DNA from: Streptosporangium album
GTDB taxonomy: Bacteria > Actinomycetota > Actinomycetes > Streptosporangiales > Streptosporangiaceae
Assembly (NCBI RefSeq): GCF_014203795.1
Contig: NZ_JACHJU010000002.1
Span: 1,199,729-1,263,728 of the forward strand
Length of the DNA: 64,000 bases
Reading direction: 5' to 3'
In this document: positions 17,772 to 27,224 of the stretch, piece after piece
Numbering within the stretch: the stretch's first letter is position 1
Layout of the letters: each line of letters starts with the position of its first letter
The notes under the pieces: generated by a model
Databases searched by the model: none
Told to the model about the DNA's origin: nothing
What the model saw: only the letters and a program-made list of their open reading frames with translations
Program-made: the position numbers and the translations under genes

Positions 17772-18527
17772 ATGCCGGACCTGGAGGGAAGAAACGCACT
17801 GGTCACAGGCGGTGCCGGCGACATCGGCGCCGCCATGGCCGCTGAGCTGACCCGCCGGGGCGCCCATGTCACGCTGCTCGACGTGAAGTCCCCGGACGAG
17901 GCACAGGAGTGGATCACCACGGCCTCCGCGTACGGCGAGGTGGGCTACGTGCGAGCCGACGTACGGGACCGGCCGGCTCTGGACGCGGCGCTGGAGCGAC
18001 TCGGCAAGCTGGACATCGCGATCGCCAACGCGGGGATCGTCGAATCCGCCCCCTTCCTGGAGATCACCGCCGAGCAGTGGGATCGCCACCTGGGCATCAA
18101 CCTCACCGGCACCTTCCACACCGCCCAGGCCGCCGCCCGGCGCATGGTCACCCAGGGCGGCGGGGGCCGCATCGTCCTGACCGGGTCCTGGGTGGGCACG
18201 GTCCCATGGCCGGAGATCGCGGCCTACAGCGCGTCCAAGGCAGGGGTGGCGATGCTGGCCCGTTCGATGGCCAAGGAGCTGGCGCCGCACGGCATCCTGG
18301 TCAACGCTCTCGCACCCGGGATCGTGGCCGCGGGCATGGCCAAGTGGCAGTTCGAGAACGAGCCGGCCTACGCCGCGCGGGCGAGCACGGCGATCCCCCT
18401 CAGGGCGCCGCAGACCGCGCAGCAGGTGGCCAAGGCGGCGGCGTTCCTGTGTTCGCCGGACTCCGACTACATCACCGGCACAACGCTGCTGGCCGACGGT
18501 GGCTGTTCGTTGTTCAACCAGGAATGA
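17772..18527 (+). CDS. short-chain dehydrogenase/reductase, probable sugar dehydrogenase
   Basis: 251 residues, the usual SDR length. The cofactor motif is TGGAGDIGAAMA and the structural motif NAG is in IAIANAGIV. The Ser is in VLTGSWVG and the active-site Tyr-Lys in AAYSASKAGVAM. It starts the rightward unit of the divergent promoter region shared with the transporter operon and is followed by the regulator. Several Weimberg pathways use an SDR for the first oxidation of a pentose to its lactone, so this is a strong candidate for that step; substrate preference is not visible. Confidence 0.85.
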   Translation: MPDLEGRNALVTGGAGDIGAAMAAELTRRGAHVTLLDVKSPDEAQEWITTASAYGEVGYVRADVRDRPALDAALERLGKLDIAIANAGIVESAPFLEITAEQWDRHLGINLTGTFHTAQAAARRMVTQGGGGRIVLTGSWVGTVPWPEIAAYSASKAGVAMLARSMAKELAPHGILVNALAPGIVAAGMAKWQFENEPAYAARASTAIPLRAPQTAQQVAKAAAFLCSPDSDYITGTTLLADGGCSLFNQE

Positions 18528-18572
18528 TCGGATTTCACCGGAGGGTGTCGGTCCCTCGATCTTGAAGGTAGC

Positions 18573-19349
18573 GTGGCAGGGATGATGGCAAGCGAAGACG
18601 CCTCCGCGCGCGACAGGCGTCCCCCAACCAAGGAGGCCGTGGCCAGGCGGCTCGAGCTGGAACTCCTGTCCGGGCAGTACCCGGCCGGATCGAAGCTGGA
18701 GTCGGAACGGGTGCTCTCCCAGCGGTTCGGCGTGAGCCGCCCGATGATCAGGGAGGTGCTCCGGGGGCTGGAGCAGCAGGGCGTCATCGAGGTCGTCCCG
18801 GGCCGGGGCAGCTTCGTCCGCGACGTGCGGATCACCGACGCGGTCCGCCCGCTCGACGCGCTGTACCGGCAGCGCAAGCCGACCTCACGTGACGTGATCA
18901 GCGCCCGGATGATGCTTGAGCGCGAGACCGCCGCACTCGCCGCCCAGCACGCGACCCCCGAGGACCTGCGTGTCATCGAGGAGATGCTGCTGCGCTTCGA
19001 CGAGGCTCGCGACCTGGTCTCCCGAGCCAGAGCCGACGTCGCCTTCCACGCCGCGGTCGCGGCGGCGTCGCGCAACCCGGTGATCGAGGCCATGTTCGGC
19101 TCGATCGCCACGCTCACCTTCGAGCTCATGCTCCGCAGCCTGGGCGATCCTTCGGTCTCCCGCGAGGGCGTGCCGTACCACCAGGAGATCCTCGACGCGA
19201 TTACGGCCCGCGACCCGAAGGCCGCGGGCGACGCCATGGCCGCTCACCTCGAGGTGGCCCTGCGTACCTATGGTGACGACCTCGACCAGAGTCTCGACCT
19301 GGTCGCCCAGCGAAAGATCGAGCAGCTCATGGACCTGTCCGCAGACTGA
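18573..19349 (+). CDS. FadR-subfamily (FCD) GntR transcriptional regulator
   Basis: About 258 residues from GTG 18573, or a few fewer from the ATGs at 18582-18585. The winged helix spans about residues 18-85 (SERVLSQRFGVSRPMIREVL; GVIEVVPGRGSFV). The C-terminal all-helical FCD domain includes DVAFHAAVAAASRNPV and YHQEILDAITARD with the His residues that bind metal in this family. It lies 45 bp after the SDR gene and most likely represses both divergent units through the two GGTnnnACC sites, released by a pathway sugar acid. Confidence 0.85.
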   Translation: MAGMMASEDASARDRRPPTKEAVARRLELELLSGQYPAGSKLESERVLSQRFGVSRPMIREVLRGLEQQGVIEVVPGRGSFVRDVRITDAVRPLDALYRQRKPTSRDVISARMMLERETAALAAQHATPEDLRVIEEMLLRFDEARDLVSRARADVAFHAAVAAASRNPVIEAMFGSIATLTFELMLRSLGDPSVSREGVPYHQEILDAITARDPKAAGDAMAAHLEVALRTYGDDLDQSLDLVAQRKIEQLMDLSAD

Positions 19350-19562
19350 CCCCGGCATCCCACGCTCGACCCCGCGGGCGTCGTGTTCGGGCTGATCAAG
19401 CTCACCCCGACCGATCCGGTGACGCAGATCCTCGGAGACGGCGCCGGCGAGGAGGCGAAGGCCTGTGCCGCTCGAAAACACGATCTCGCTGGTGATGGGC
19501 TGTCGGGTAAGGACAGGCTTCCTGTCCAGGGATCATAGGTAGATGATCTTTTCGACTGTGGA

Positions 19563-19836
19563 TTGGTGCTGCGGTTGGCCGAGGAGAATCCGCGCTGGGG
19601 GCACCGCAGGATTCAGGAGGAGCTGTCTCGACTGGGCTACCGTGACCCCGCCTCGAGCACCGAAGGCGAATTCGATCTGCGAGCGGGTCATCGGGACACT
19701 GCGGCGGGAACTCCTCGATCACGTGCTCGTCTACAACGAGGCACACGCGCTTGCGCTCCTGTCCGACTACCGCGATCACTACAACGAGCACCGCCCGCAT
19801 CAAGCCCGACAGCACCTACCACCGGGCGGTATGACC
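19563..19836 (+). pseudogene. internally deleted IS3-type transposase (integrase core) remnant
   Basis: Two pieces of a DDE integrase-core transposase are joined out of frame. An N-terminal piece has AEENPRWGHRRIQEELSRLG. A C-terminal piece has PRAPKANSICERVIGTLRR, followed by LLDHVLVYNEAHA and HYNEHRPHQARQ, which carries the end of the DDE domain. The central catalytic part is missing. The 200 bp before it, after the regulator gene, show no supportable gene. Confidence 0.65.
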
Positions 19837-19860
19837 AAGCCAGCCACAAGCGATGATCGA

Positions 19861-20222
19861 GATGCCCTCCACGTACGCCGCAGGCCCGCTTCGGTTCCCG
19901 CCGTAGGCGGGCGTACGGACCGTAGCGTGTGCGAGGCCGCCGGCGGCTGCCCAGGTGCTGGAGGCACCGTGAGCCTTTCGACCATCGGCGGAGCCTCTGT
20001 CCTGCGGGTACAGAGCGGGGCCACGATCCGGCGTTGGCCGTGCCGGTGCCTGCCACGCCGGACGAGCGGGGGGAGGGGCTCGGCCTGGTGCGGTCGCGGG
20101 TGGCGGGGTGCGTTGGGGTTCGGCCGCTTCTGGTCGCCGGTGGGCCGAGGTGTCTGGAGTGTGGGCGGAAACGCTGGCACCGAGGGCCGATCCCTGGGCA
20201 CGGTCAAGATCAGTCAGGGGAG
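19861..20222. other. intergenic stretch with no supportable gene
   Basis: Between the transposase remnant and the terminator of the proline operon I see no ribosome site plus coding pattern on either strand. Long open frames here are typical GC-rich shadows. It may hold further degraded insertion-sequence material. Confidence 0.4.
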
Positions 20223-20274
20223 AAAACGGCGACGTCCGGGACTCGGATTCATGAGTCCCGGACGTCGCCGTTTT
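20223..20274. terminator. strong hairpin terminator of the proline catabolism operon
   Basis: A perfect 22-bp inverted repeat (20223-20244 with 20253-20274) with an 8-base loop and A/T runs at both outer ends (aaaa/tttt). This makes it a bidirectional intrinsic-like terminator about 75 bp after the pruA stop. Confidence 0.85.
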
Positions 20275-20347
20275 CAGTCGCCGTTATCGGCCGCTCGGGT
20301 AGCCGAGCTTATCGAGACTGGGCTGCTGCCGGCCGGTCCGCGGGATG

Positions 20348-21972
<1,625 letters not shown>

Positions 21973-21973
<1 letters not shown>

Positions 21974-22899
21974 CACTTGCCTCCAAGGGCACGAAGAAAG
22001 AAGGCGATGTTGGCCGGGCGCTCGGCGAGGCGGCGCATGAAGTAGCCGTACCAGTCGTCGCCGTAAGGGACGTAGATCCGCATGGTGTGACCGGCGCCGA
22101 CCAGGGCCTGCTGCTTGTCGGTGCGGATCCCGTAGAGCATCTGGTATTCGTAGTCGCCCCGGGAGCGGCCGAAACGGTCGGCGAGGAGCTCGGTGATCGA
22201 GATCAGCCGGTCGTCGTGCGTCCCCAGCATGGGGTAACCCTTGCCCGCCATGAGGATCCGCAGGCAACGGACGTAGGCCCGGTCGACCTCGGCCTTGTTC
22301 TGGTGGGCCACCGAGGCGGGCTCGGCGTAGGCGCCCTTGACCAGGCGGACCCGTGAACCCTCGTGTGACAGGTCGCGGCAGTCCGCCTCGGTGCGGAACA
22401 GGTAGGCCTGGAGTGCCACGCCGGTGGACGGGAAGTCCTCGCGCACCGCCCGCAGGATGCCGAGCGTGGAGTCGACCGTCGTGTGGTCCTCCATGTCGAA
22501 GGTCACGTTCGCCCCACAGTCGTGGGCGGCCTCGGAGATCTGCCGGGCGTTCTCCAGGGCGATCTTGTCGCCCTCCTCGCCGAGCGCCTGGCCGACCGCT
22601 GAGAGCTTCACCGACACCTCGGCACGGTCGCCGAGCCCCAGCTCGCGCAGCGCGCCGAGCAGCGTGACGTAGGCCTCGGCCGTCTGGGCGGCCGCGTGGG
22701 CGTCCTTGGTCTCCTCGCCCAGATGGTCGATGGTGACGGCGAGACCGGCGTCGGTCAGCCGGCGGATGGCCTCGACCGCGTCCCGGGTGCTCTCGCCCGC
22801 GACGAAGCGGTCGACGACCTTGCGCGTCAGCGGGACACCGGACACCGTACGCCGTACCAGCGGCACCCGTGAGCCGGCGAGAAGAAGAGAACCGAGCAT
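21973..22899 (-). CDS. proline dehydrogenase (monofunctional)
   Basis: 308 residues, the length of the small actinobacterial PRODH. The barrel motifs include VTIDHLGEET, VSVKLSAVGQ, FDMEDHTTVD, LQAYLFRTEADC and RLVKGAYAEP. Near the C-terminus are EYQMLYGIR and RIYVPYGDDWYGYFMRRL, which carry the FAD and proline-binding residues. It oxidises proline to 1-pyrroline-5-carboxylate and is coupled to pruA. The divergent PucR-type gene 37 bp upstream is the expected activator. Confidence 0.92.
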
Positions 22900-22936
22900 G
22901 TACTCAGATTAAATCCCCAGTTCAGGTAGGTCTCAT

Positions 22937-24061
22937 ATGCATCTGCCACGATCGTTGACCCTCGCGTTCATACAGATGCACAACAATGGGAGGGTGCTAC
23001 AGGAGACAGTCGATGAGATCGCCGCCAGACTCGGCGCCTCCGCCACGCTGGAGGATCGGTCGTTCCAGCTCCTGGCCTATGCCGCGCAGAGCGGTGACAT
23101 CGACGTGGTGCGCCGGGAGTCGATCCTGCGCCGCCGTGCGACGGAGGAGGTACGGGCCTACTTCGAGGGCTACGGCATCGCGACCGCGCGCGGCCCGGTC
23201 CGCATCCCCGCGGACGCCGAGCTGGGGGTGCTCGCCCGCGTGTGCGTGCCGCTGCGGCATCAGGAGGTGACCTACGGCTACCTGTGGCTGCTGGATGACG
23301 GCACCCTCACCGCCGGCGCGCTCGCCTCGGTGGCGGATCTGGTCTCCCGGGCCGCCGCGGCGCTCGCCCAGGAGGCCCGCCGCCGCCAGGACCTGGGCAG
23401 GAACCTGCGAGAGCTGTTCTCCTCCGACGCCGACGAGCGCTCCTGGGCGGTCTCCCAGCTCGACGTGCGCGGCCCGGTGACGGCGATCGCCGTCCGGAGC
23501 TCGCTGGACCGGGTGGCCGCGCTCTGGACGCTCCCGCGCGGCGTGCTCGCCGACCCCGGCCTCCTGGTCCGGGGGGAGCCCTTGGTGGCGCTGCTCGTCC
23601 CGGCGGGCCAGGCCGACGAGATGGCCGGCCGTATCCAGGCGATGTACGGCACGGCCGCCGGGATCGGTGACGCCCGAGCCGATCCCGCGCAGGCCTGGCG
23701 GAGCTGGCGGGAGGCCGTGCAGGCACTCAGGGTGGCCGGTAAGGTGCCTGCGCTCGCGCCCGTCGCGGCCTGGTCAGGCCTGGGCGTCTACCGGACGCTC
23801 GCCCGGCTGCCGGCGGCCGACCTGCGCGAGCTGGCCGGGGAGACCGGGCGGCTGGCCGAGGACACGGAACTGGTCAGGACCGTGGAGGGCTACCTCGACC
23901 ACGCCGGCCACGTTCAGGAGGCCGCGGCGGCGCTCGGCGTGCACCGTCAGACGCTCTACTACCGGCTGGGCAAGGCCGAGCGGCTCACCGGCCGTGATCT
24001 GGCCGACGGTGAGGACCGGTTGCTGGTCCACCTCAGCCTCAAGGCGGCCCGCCTGCTTTAG
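22937..24061 (+). CDS. PucR-family transcriptional activator, probable regulator of proline use
   Basis: About 374 residues from ATG 22937; shorter starts near 22976 are equally possible because the gap to the divergent proline dehydrogenase gene is only 37 bp. The C-terminus carries the PucR helix-turn-helix (YLDHAGHVQEAAAALGVHR, then QTLYYRLGKAERLTG), and the middle resembles the GGDEF-like region of the family. Divergent PucR genes next to putA/pruA pairs activate them in response to proline or P5C in other actinobacteria; that role is inferred here. Confidence 0.8.
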   Translation: MHLPRSLTLAFIQMHNNGRVLQETVDEIAARLGASATLEDRSFQLLAYAAQSGDIDVVRRESILRRRATEEVRAYFEGYGIATARGPVRIPADAELGVLARVCVPLRHQEVTYGYLWLLDDGTLTAGALASVADLVSRAAAALAQEARRRQDLGRNLRELFSSDADERSWAVSQLDVRGPVTAIAVRSSLDRVAALWTLPRGVLADPGLLVRGEPLVALLVPAGQADEMAGRIQAMYGTAAGIGDARADPAQAWRSWREAVQALRVAGKVPALAPVAAWSGLGVYRTLARLPAADLRELAGETGRLAEDTELVRTVEGYLDHAGHVQEAAAALGVHRQTLYYRLGKAERLTGRDLADGEDRLLVHLSLKAARLL

Positions 24062-24151
24062 GGACTCGCGACCGCACAGTGCCCCGGCCGTCCTCATGCC
24101 TTCCTGGGGGTGTCTCACGGGCCGGAACTCCGGCCTGCGGGCTGCCAGGAG

Positions 24152-24769
24152 TCACCCGTCGAGCGCGCGCAGGAGGTGCCGCCGGGCGGCGGCGTCGCCG
24201 GGACCTCCGCGTTCGGCCAGTTGCCCGGCGATGTGCCGCCGGTGCGGCTCGTCGGCGTTGCCGCCGTACTTGAACTTGCCGCTGACCCGCTCAATCCTCA
24301 GGCGGAGGCCCTGGATGCCGGGCAGGAGCCGTGCGTGCTCGGCCGGATCCGCCAGATCGCCGTCGACCTCCAGGCGGGCGATCTGCGCCCGGAGGATCTC
24401 CGCCTTTCCGTCGGGGTCGGTGACCACCTCGGCGCGGCAGACGAGCTGGACCGCGGCGTAGTAGGTGGTCGGGACACCCATGCGGGGATCCTCCACACCG
24501 GGCAGGGCCTTCCACGCTCCGGGGACGTATGCCCAGTCTCCCGCGAGGGAGAGCAGCACGGTGGGGTTCTCCTTCATGGCGGTCCAGATCGGGTTGGGCC
24601 TGGCCAGGTGGAGCAGGATCGTGCGGTCGTCGGCCAGCACGAACTGGGTGGGCACCACGACGGGGATCTCGCGGTCTCTTCCGGCGGCGATCAGGTGACC
24701 GAACTCGTTCGCCCGGACGAAGTCCAGTGCCTCGTCCTCGGTCGTGGAATCCCACGGATGAATCAACAT
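24152..24769 (-). CDS. PaiB-like FMN-binding protein
   Basis: 205 residues of the FMN-binding split-barrel family that includes Bacillus PaiB (MLIHPWDS start; DDRTILLHLARPNPIW; YYAAVQLVCRAEVV; KFKYGGN). PaiB affects protease and sporulation genes in Bacillus, but in actinobacteria the family is largely unstudied and may be an oxidoreductase. It is monocistronic and converges on the PucR gene. Confidence 0.75.
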   Translation of the reverse strand: MLIHPWDSTTEDEALDFVRANEFGHLIAAGRDREIPVVVPTQFVLADDRTILLHLARPNPIWTAMKENPTVLLSLAGDWAYVPGAWKALPGVEDPRMGVPTTYYAAVQLVCRAEVVTDPDGKAEILRAQIARLEVDGDLADPAEHARLLPGIQGLRLRIERVSGKFKYGGNADEPHRRHIAGQLAERGGPGDAAARRHLLRALDG

Positions 24770-24835
24770 GCGGTTAAATGTATGTGTATTCGATCGCTGT
24801 CATCAAGCCGATTTCCGCCCGGGGGCCAGACGGAG

Positions 24836-24862
24836 ACCGGGGCCCCGAATGGGGGCCCCGGT
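24836..24862. terminator. GC-rich hairpin terminator
   Basis: An 11-bp perfect stem (24836-24846 with 24852-24862) and a 5-base loop lie 14 bp past the stop of the glycosyltransferase gene. There is no T-run, as is common in high-GC actinobacteria. Confidence 0.65.
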
Positions 24863-24875
24863 AGGCGATGTCAGG

Positions 24876-26027
24876 TCAGTGCTGCGTGGCGAGCGCGTGC
24901 TCGTAGACCTGGACGAACTCCTGACCGATCCGCTCCCAGGAGTAGCGAGACCGGGCGCGGTCGGCGCCGGCGAAGCCGATCGAGGTGCGCCGGGTCGGGT
25001 CGGCGAGCAGCTCGCGGATGAGCCGGGAGGTCTGCGCGGGGCGGTCGGCCGGCACCAGCAGGCCGGTTACCCCGTCCACGATGGAGTCGAGGTGCGCGCC
25101 CACCGCCGAGGCGATGACGGGCACGCCGCACGCCATGGCCTCCAGCGCGACGACGCCGGTCGCGGCCTCGTGGGGCAGCGAGAGGACCAGGTCGGCGCTG
25201 CGCATCAGCTTGGCCACCGAGGTGTGGGGGATCTGGCCGAGCATGGTGATCCGGTCCTCCACACCGACTTCCTTGGCCAGCAGCATGACGCGGTGCGCCT
25301 CGGCGTCGTGGGCGAGGTCTCCTGTCTCCGGTCCGCCGGCGATGAACAGCTCGGCGTCGGGAATGCCCTCCAGCGCGCGGACGGCGGTGTGGACGCCCCT
25401 GTCCTGGGTCAGCGGTCCGACGTGGAGCAGTCGCGGCCGCGTGCCGCGCGCCGCGGCCGGCCCCTGGCGCCGGAAACGCTCGATGTCGATGCCGCACGGG
25501 ATCACGGAGATGTTGCGGCGCGGCACGCCCAGCCGGATCAGCGAGGACTCCTCGTCCCCGCACCCGGCGATCACCGCGCTGGCGCGGCGGCCGATCGCGC
25601 GCTGCACCCGGACCTTCTTGGCGTCGCGGCTCTGCCCGCTGCCGAAGCTCTGGGTGACCGGCACGCCGAGGCCGTCGGCCCCCGCGATGGCGGCCAGCCC
25701 GCCGGTCCAGGAGTGGGCGTGGATGACGTCGGGCCGGTCCTGCCTCCAGCGGTGCATCAGCTGGTCGCCGAGGGCGGAGATGTAGGGGAGCACGCTCTCC
25801 TCCGGAAGGTCGCGCGCGGGGCCGACGGGCAGATTCTCCAGGGTGACACCCTGGGACACCCGGACCCGCGGCTTGTCCGAGTCGGAGTGCCTGCGGGCGT
25901 AGATGGTGACCTTGTGCTCCCGGCCCAGCTCGCGGGCGATGGCGAGAAGGTGGGCCCGCTGGGCGGCGATGTCAGACACGCTCTGCGAGAAGGACAGAGT
26001 GTCAGAAGAGACGAATGCAATGTTCAC
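24876..26027 (-). CDS. GT4-family glycosyltransferase
   Basis: 383 residues with the GT-B layout. The N-terminal acceptor domain includes MNIAFVSSDTLSFSQSV and DVIHAHSWTGGLAAIAGAD. The C-terminal sugar-nucleotide domain includes LLHVGPLTQDRGVHTAVRA, the ELFIAGG strand and PHEAATGVVALEAMACGVPV with the EX7E-like acids. Similar enzymes make glycolipids, exopolysaccharides or mycothiol-like compounds. No neighbours narrow this down. Confidence 0.8.
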   Translation of the reverse strand: MNIAFVSSDTLSFSQSVSDIAAQRAHLLAIARELGREHKVTIYARRHSDSDKPRVRVSQGVTLENLPVGPARDLPEESVLPYISALGDQLMHRWRQDRPDVIHAHSWTGGLAAIAGADGLGVPVTQSFGSGQSRDAKKVRVQRAIGRRASAVIAGCGDEESSLIRLGVPRRNISVIPCGIDIERFRRQGPAAARGTRPRLLHVGPLTQDRGVHTAVRALEGIPDAELFIAGGPETGDLAHDAEAHRVMLLAKEVGVEDRITMLGQIPHTSVAKLMRSADLVLSLPHEAATGVVALEAMACGVPVIASAVGAHLDSIVDGVTGLLVPADRPAQTSRLIRELLADPTRRTSIGFAGADRARSRYSWERIGQEFVQVYEHALATQH

Positions 26028-26144
26028 GGCACACCTCTGGGAGGAGATAGGCTAAGAAGCCTGTGATTCCTTCAGGGGTGCCTGCGTCTTAGGCACACAT
26101 CTGTATGAGCAAAACCATACCCGGATTCCCCGCGAAGGTAAACT

Positions 26145-27128
26145 TCAGTATTTGCGGCTCTGCCGCATCTCCTCCGCGCGTGCGCTGGGCACATGGAGCT
26201 GGACCGCGCATCCGTCCAGGTCATGGTGGATGTCCAGCCGGTCGCACAGCTGCCGGGCGATCCACAGCTCGTCGCCCGGCCCCGCCATGGAGCCCGGCGG
26301 GAGGAAACCGGCGACGGGGTTGGCGATGCCGCCGCCCCGGCGGTGGAGGTGGCAGGTGATCGCGCCCAACCGTGCCCACACCTGGACGGTGACGGGCAGC
26401 TCCAGCAGCTCGGCGACCTTGCCCGCGGCGACTGAGAGCAGGGTCGCCCGATCCTGGCTGAGCCCCAGCAGGGAAGCCTGGCCGGTGACGAACTGGCGCA
26501 GCGCCGGAAAGGTCTCCGCCAAGGCGCTCCGCACGTCCTGCGGGGGCGCGAGGAGCGGAGCGGAGTCGCACTCGCGGATGAAGTCCACCGGATCGGTGTA
26601 CTCCGCGCTGGCCACCGCGGTACGGCCGTCCGCCGACGTCGTCGGGTGGGTCCGCCGTGCGGCCGTCACCACATCCGGATTAAGGATCCGTGCGTCGTAG
26701 GGGCAGATCATCCACACGTTGGTCTCGCTGAGCAGCAGGTTCAGGCTTGACTCCATGCGCTGCCAGGCCCGGGTCTCGTGAACCGCCCGGCCGGTCCACA
26801 CCGGCTCGGCGATGACCCGGACATGCCCGTCGCCCCGCGTCTCCAGGCCGCGTCGCCGCCAGTAGCGGTGGAAGGCGGTGGTACGTTCCACCGTCCGGCG
26901 GCCCAGAAAGCCACTCTCCGCGTAGTCCACCTGAAGGCCGTCCCGGCCCAGGGCGCCCCCGAGGAGATCGAGGTTGGCCGAGGTCGTCGCGACCATCACC
27001 GGGTCGCCCTTGGCGAGCCCGTCCCGGACGAACGGCAGTGCCATCGCCAGAAACCGCTGATCGGAGTCGTAGACCGCCGCCTGGTGAAGGGAGGTCGCGG
27101 AGGAGCGCCGATTCAGGGCCACTGTCAT
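26145..27128 (-). CDS. MEDS-domain sensor with C-terminal HATPase-like region
   Basis: 327 residues from ATG 27128; an upstream GTG-type start at 27182 is less likely. The N-terminal half matches the MEDS (DcmR sensory) domain: HQAAVYDSDQRFLAMALPFV, DPVMVATTSANLDLL and MICPYDARILNPDVV. The C-terminal half resembles an anti-sigma-factor type ATPase region (VAAGKVAELLELPVTVQVWA; MAGPGDELWIARQLCDRLDI), but the usual N-box Asn is degenerate. It lies in a block of partner-switching genes and is probably an input protein for that system. Confidence 0.7.
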   Translation of the reverse strand: MTVALNRRSSATSLHQAAVYDSDQRFLAMALPFVRDGLAKGDPVMVATTSANLDLLGGALGRDGLQVDYAESGFLGRRTVERTTAFHRYWRRRGLETRGDGHVRVIAEPVWTGRAVHETRAWQRMESSLNLLLSETNVWMICPYDARILNPDVVTAARRTHPTTSADGRTAVASAEYTDPVDFIRECDSAPLLAPPQDVRSALAETFPALRQFVTGQASLLGLSQDRATLLSVAAGKVAELLELPVTVQVWARLGAITCHLHRRGGGIANPVAGFLPPGSMAGPGDELWIARQLCDRLDIHHDLDGCAVQLHVPSARAEEMRQSRKY

Positions 27129-27224
27129 CCTTCGTCCTGTTCCGCTGGACACGAGCACACGCCCTCGCCGGACACGGCACACGTAGCGTGACAGGGCCGC
27201 GAGGGCGGCGGCACGACCGCCAAG

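Noticed and set aside
19350..19560. Possible gene fragment after the FadR-type regulator
   Set aside because: A 50-codon frame can be read, but it has no recognised domain or ribosome site and borders transposase debris.
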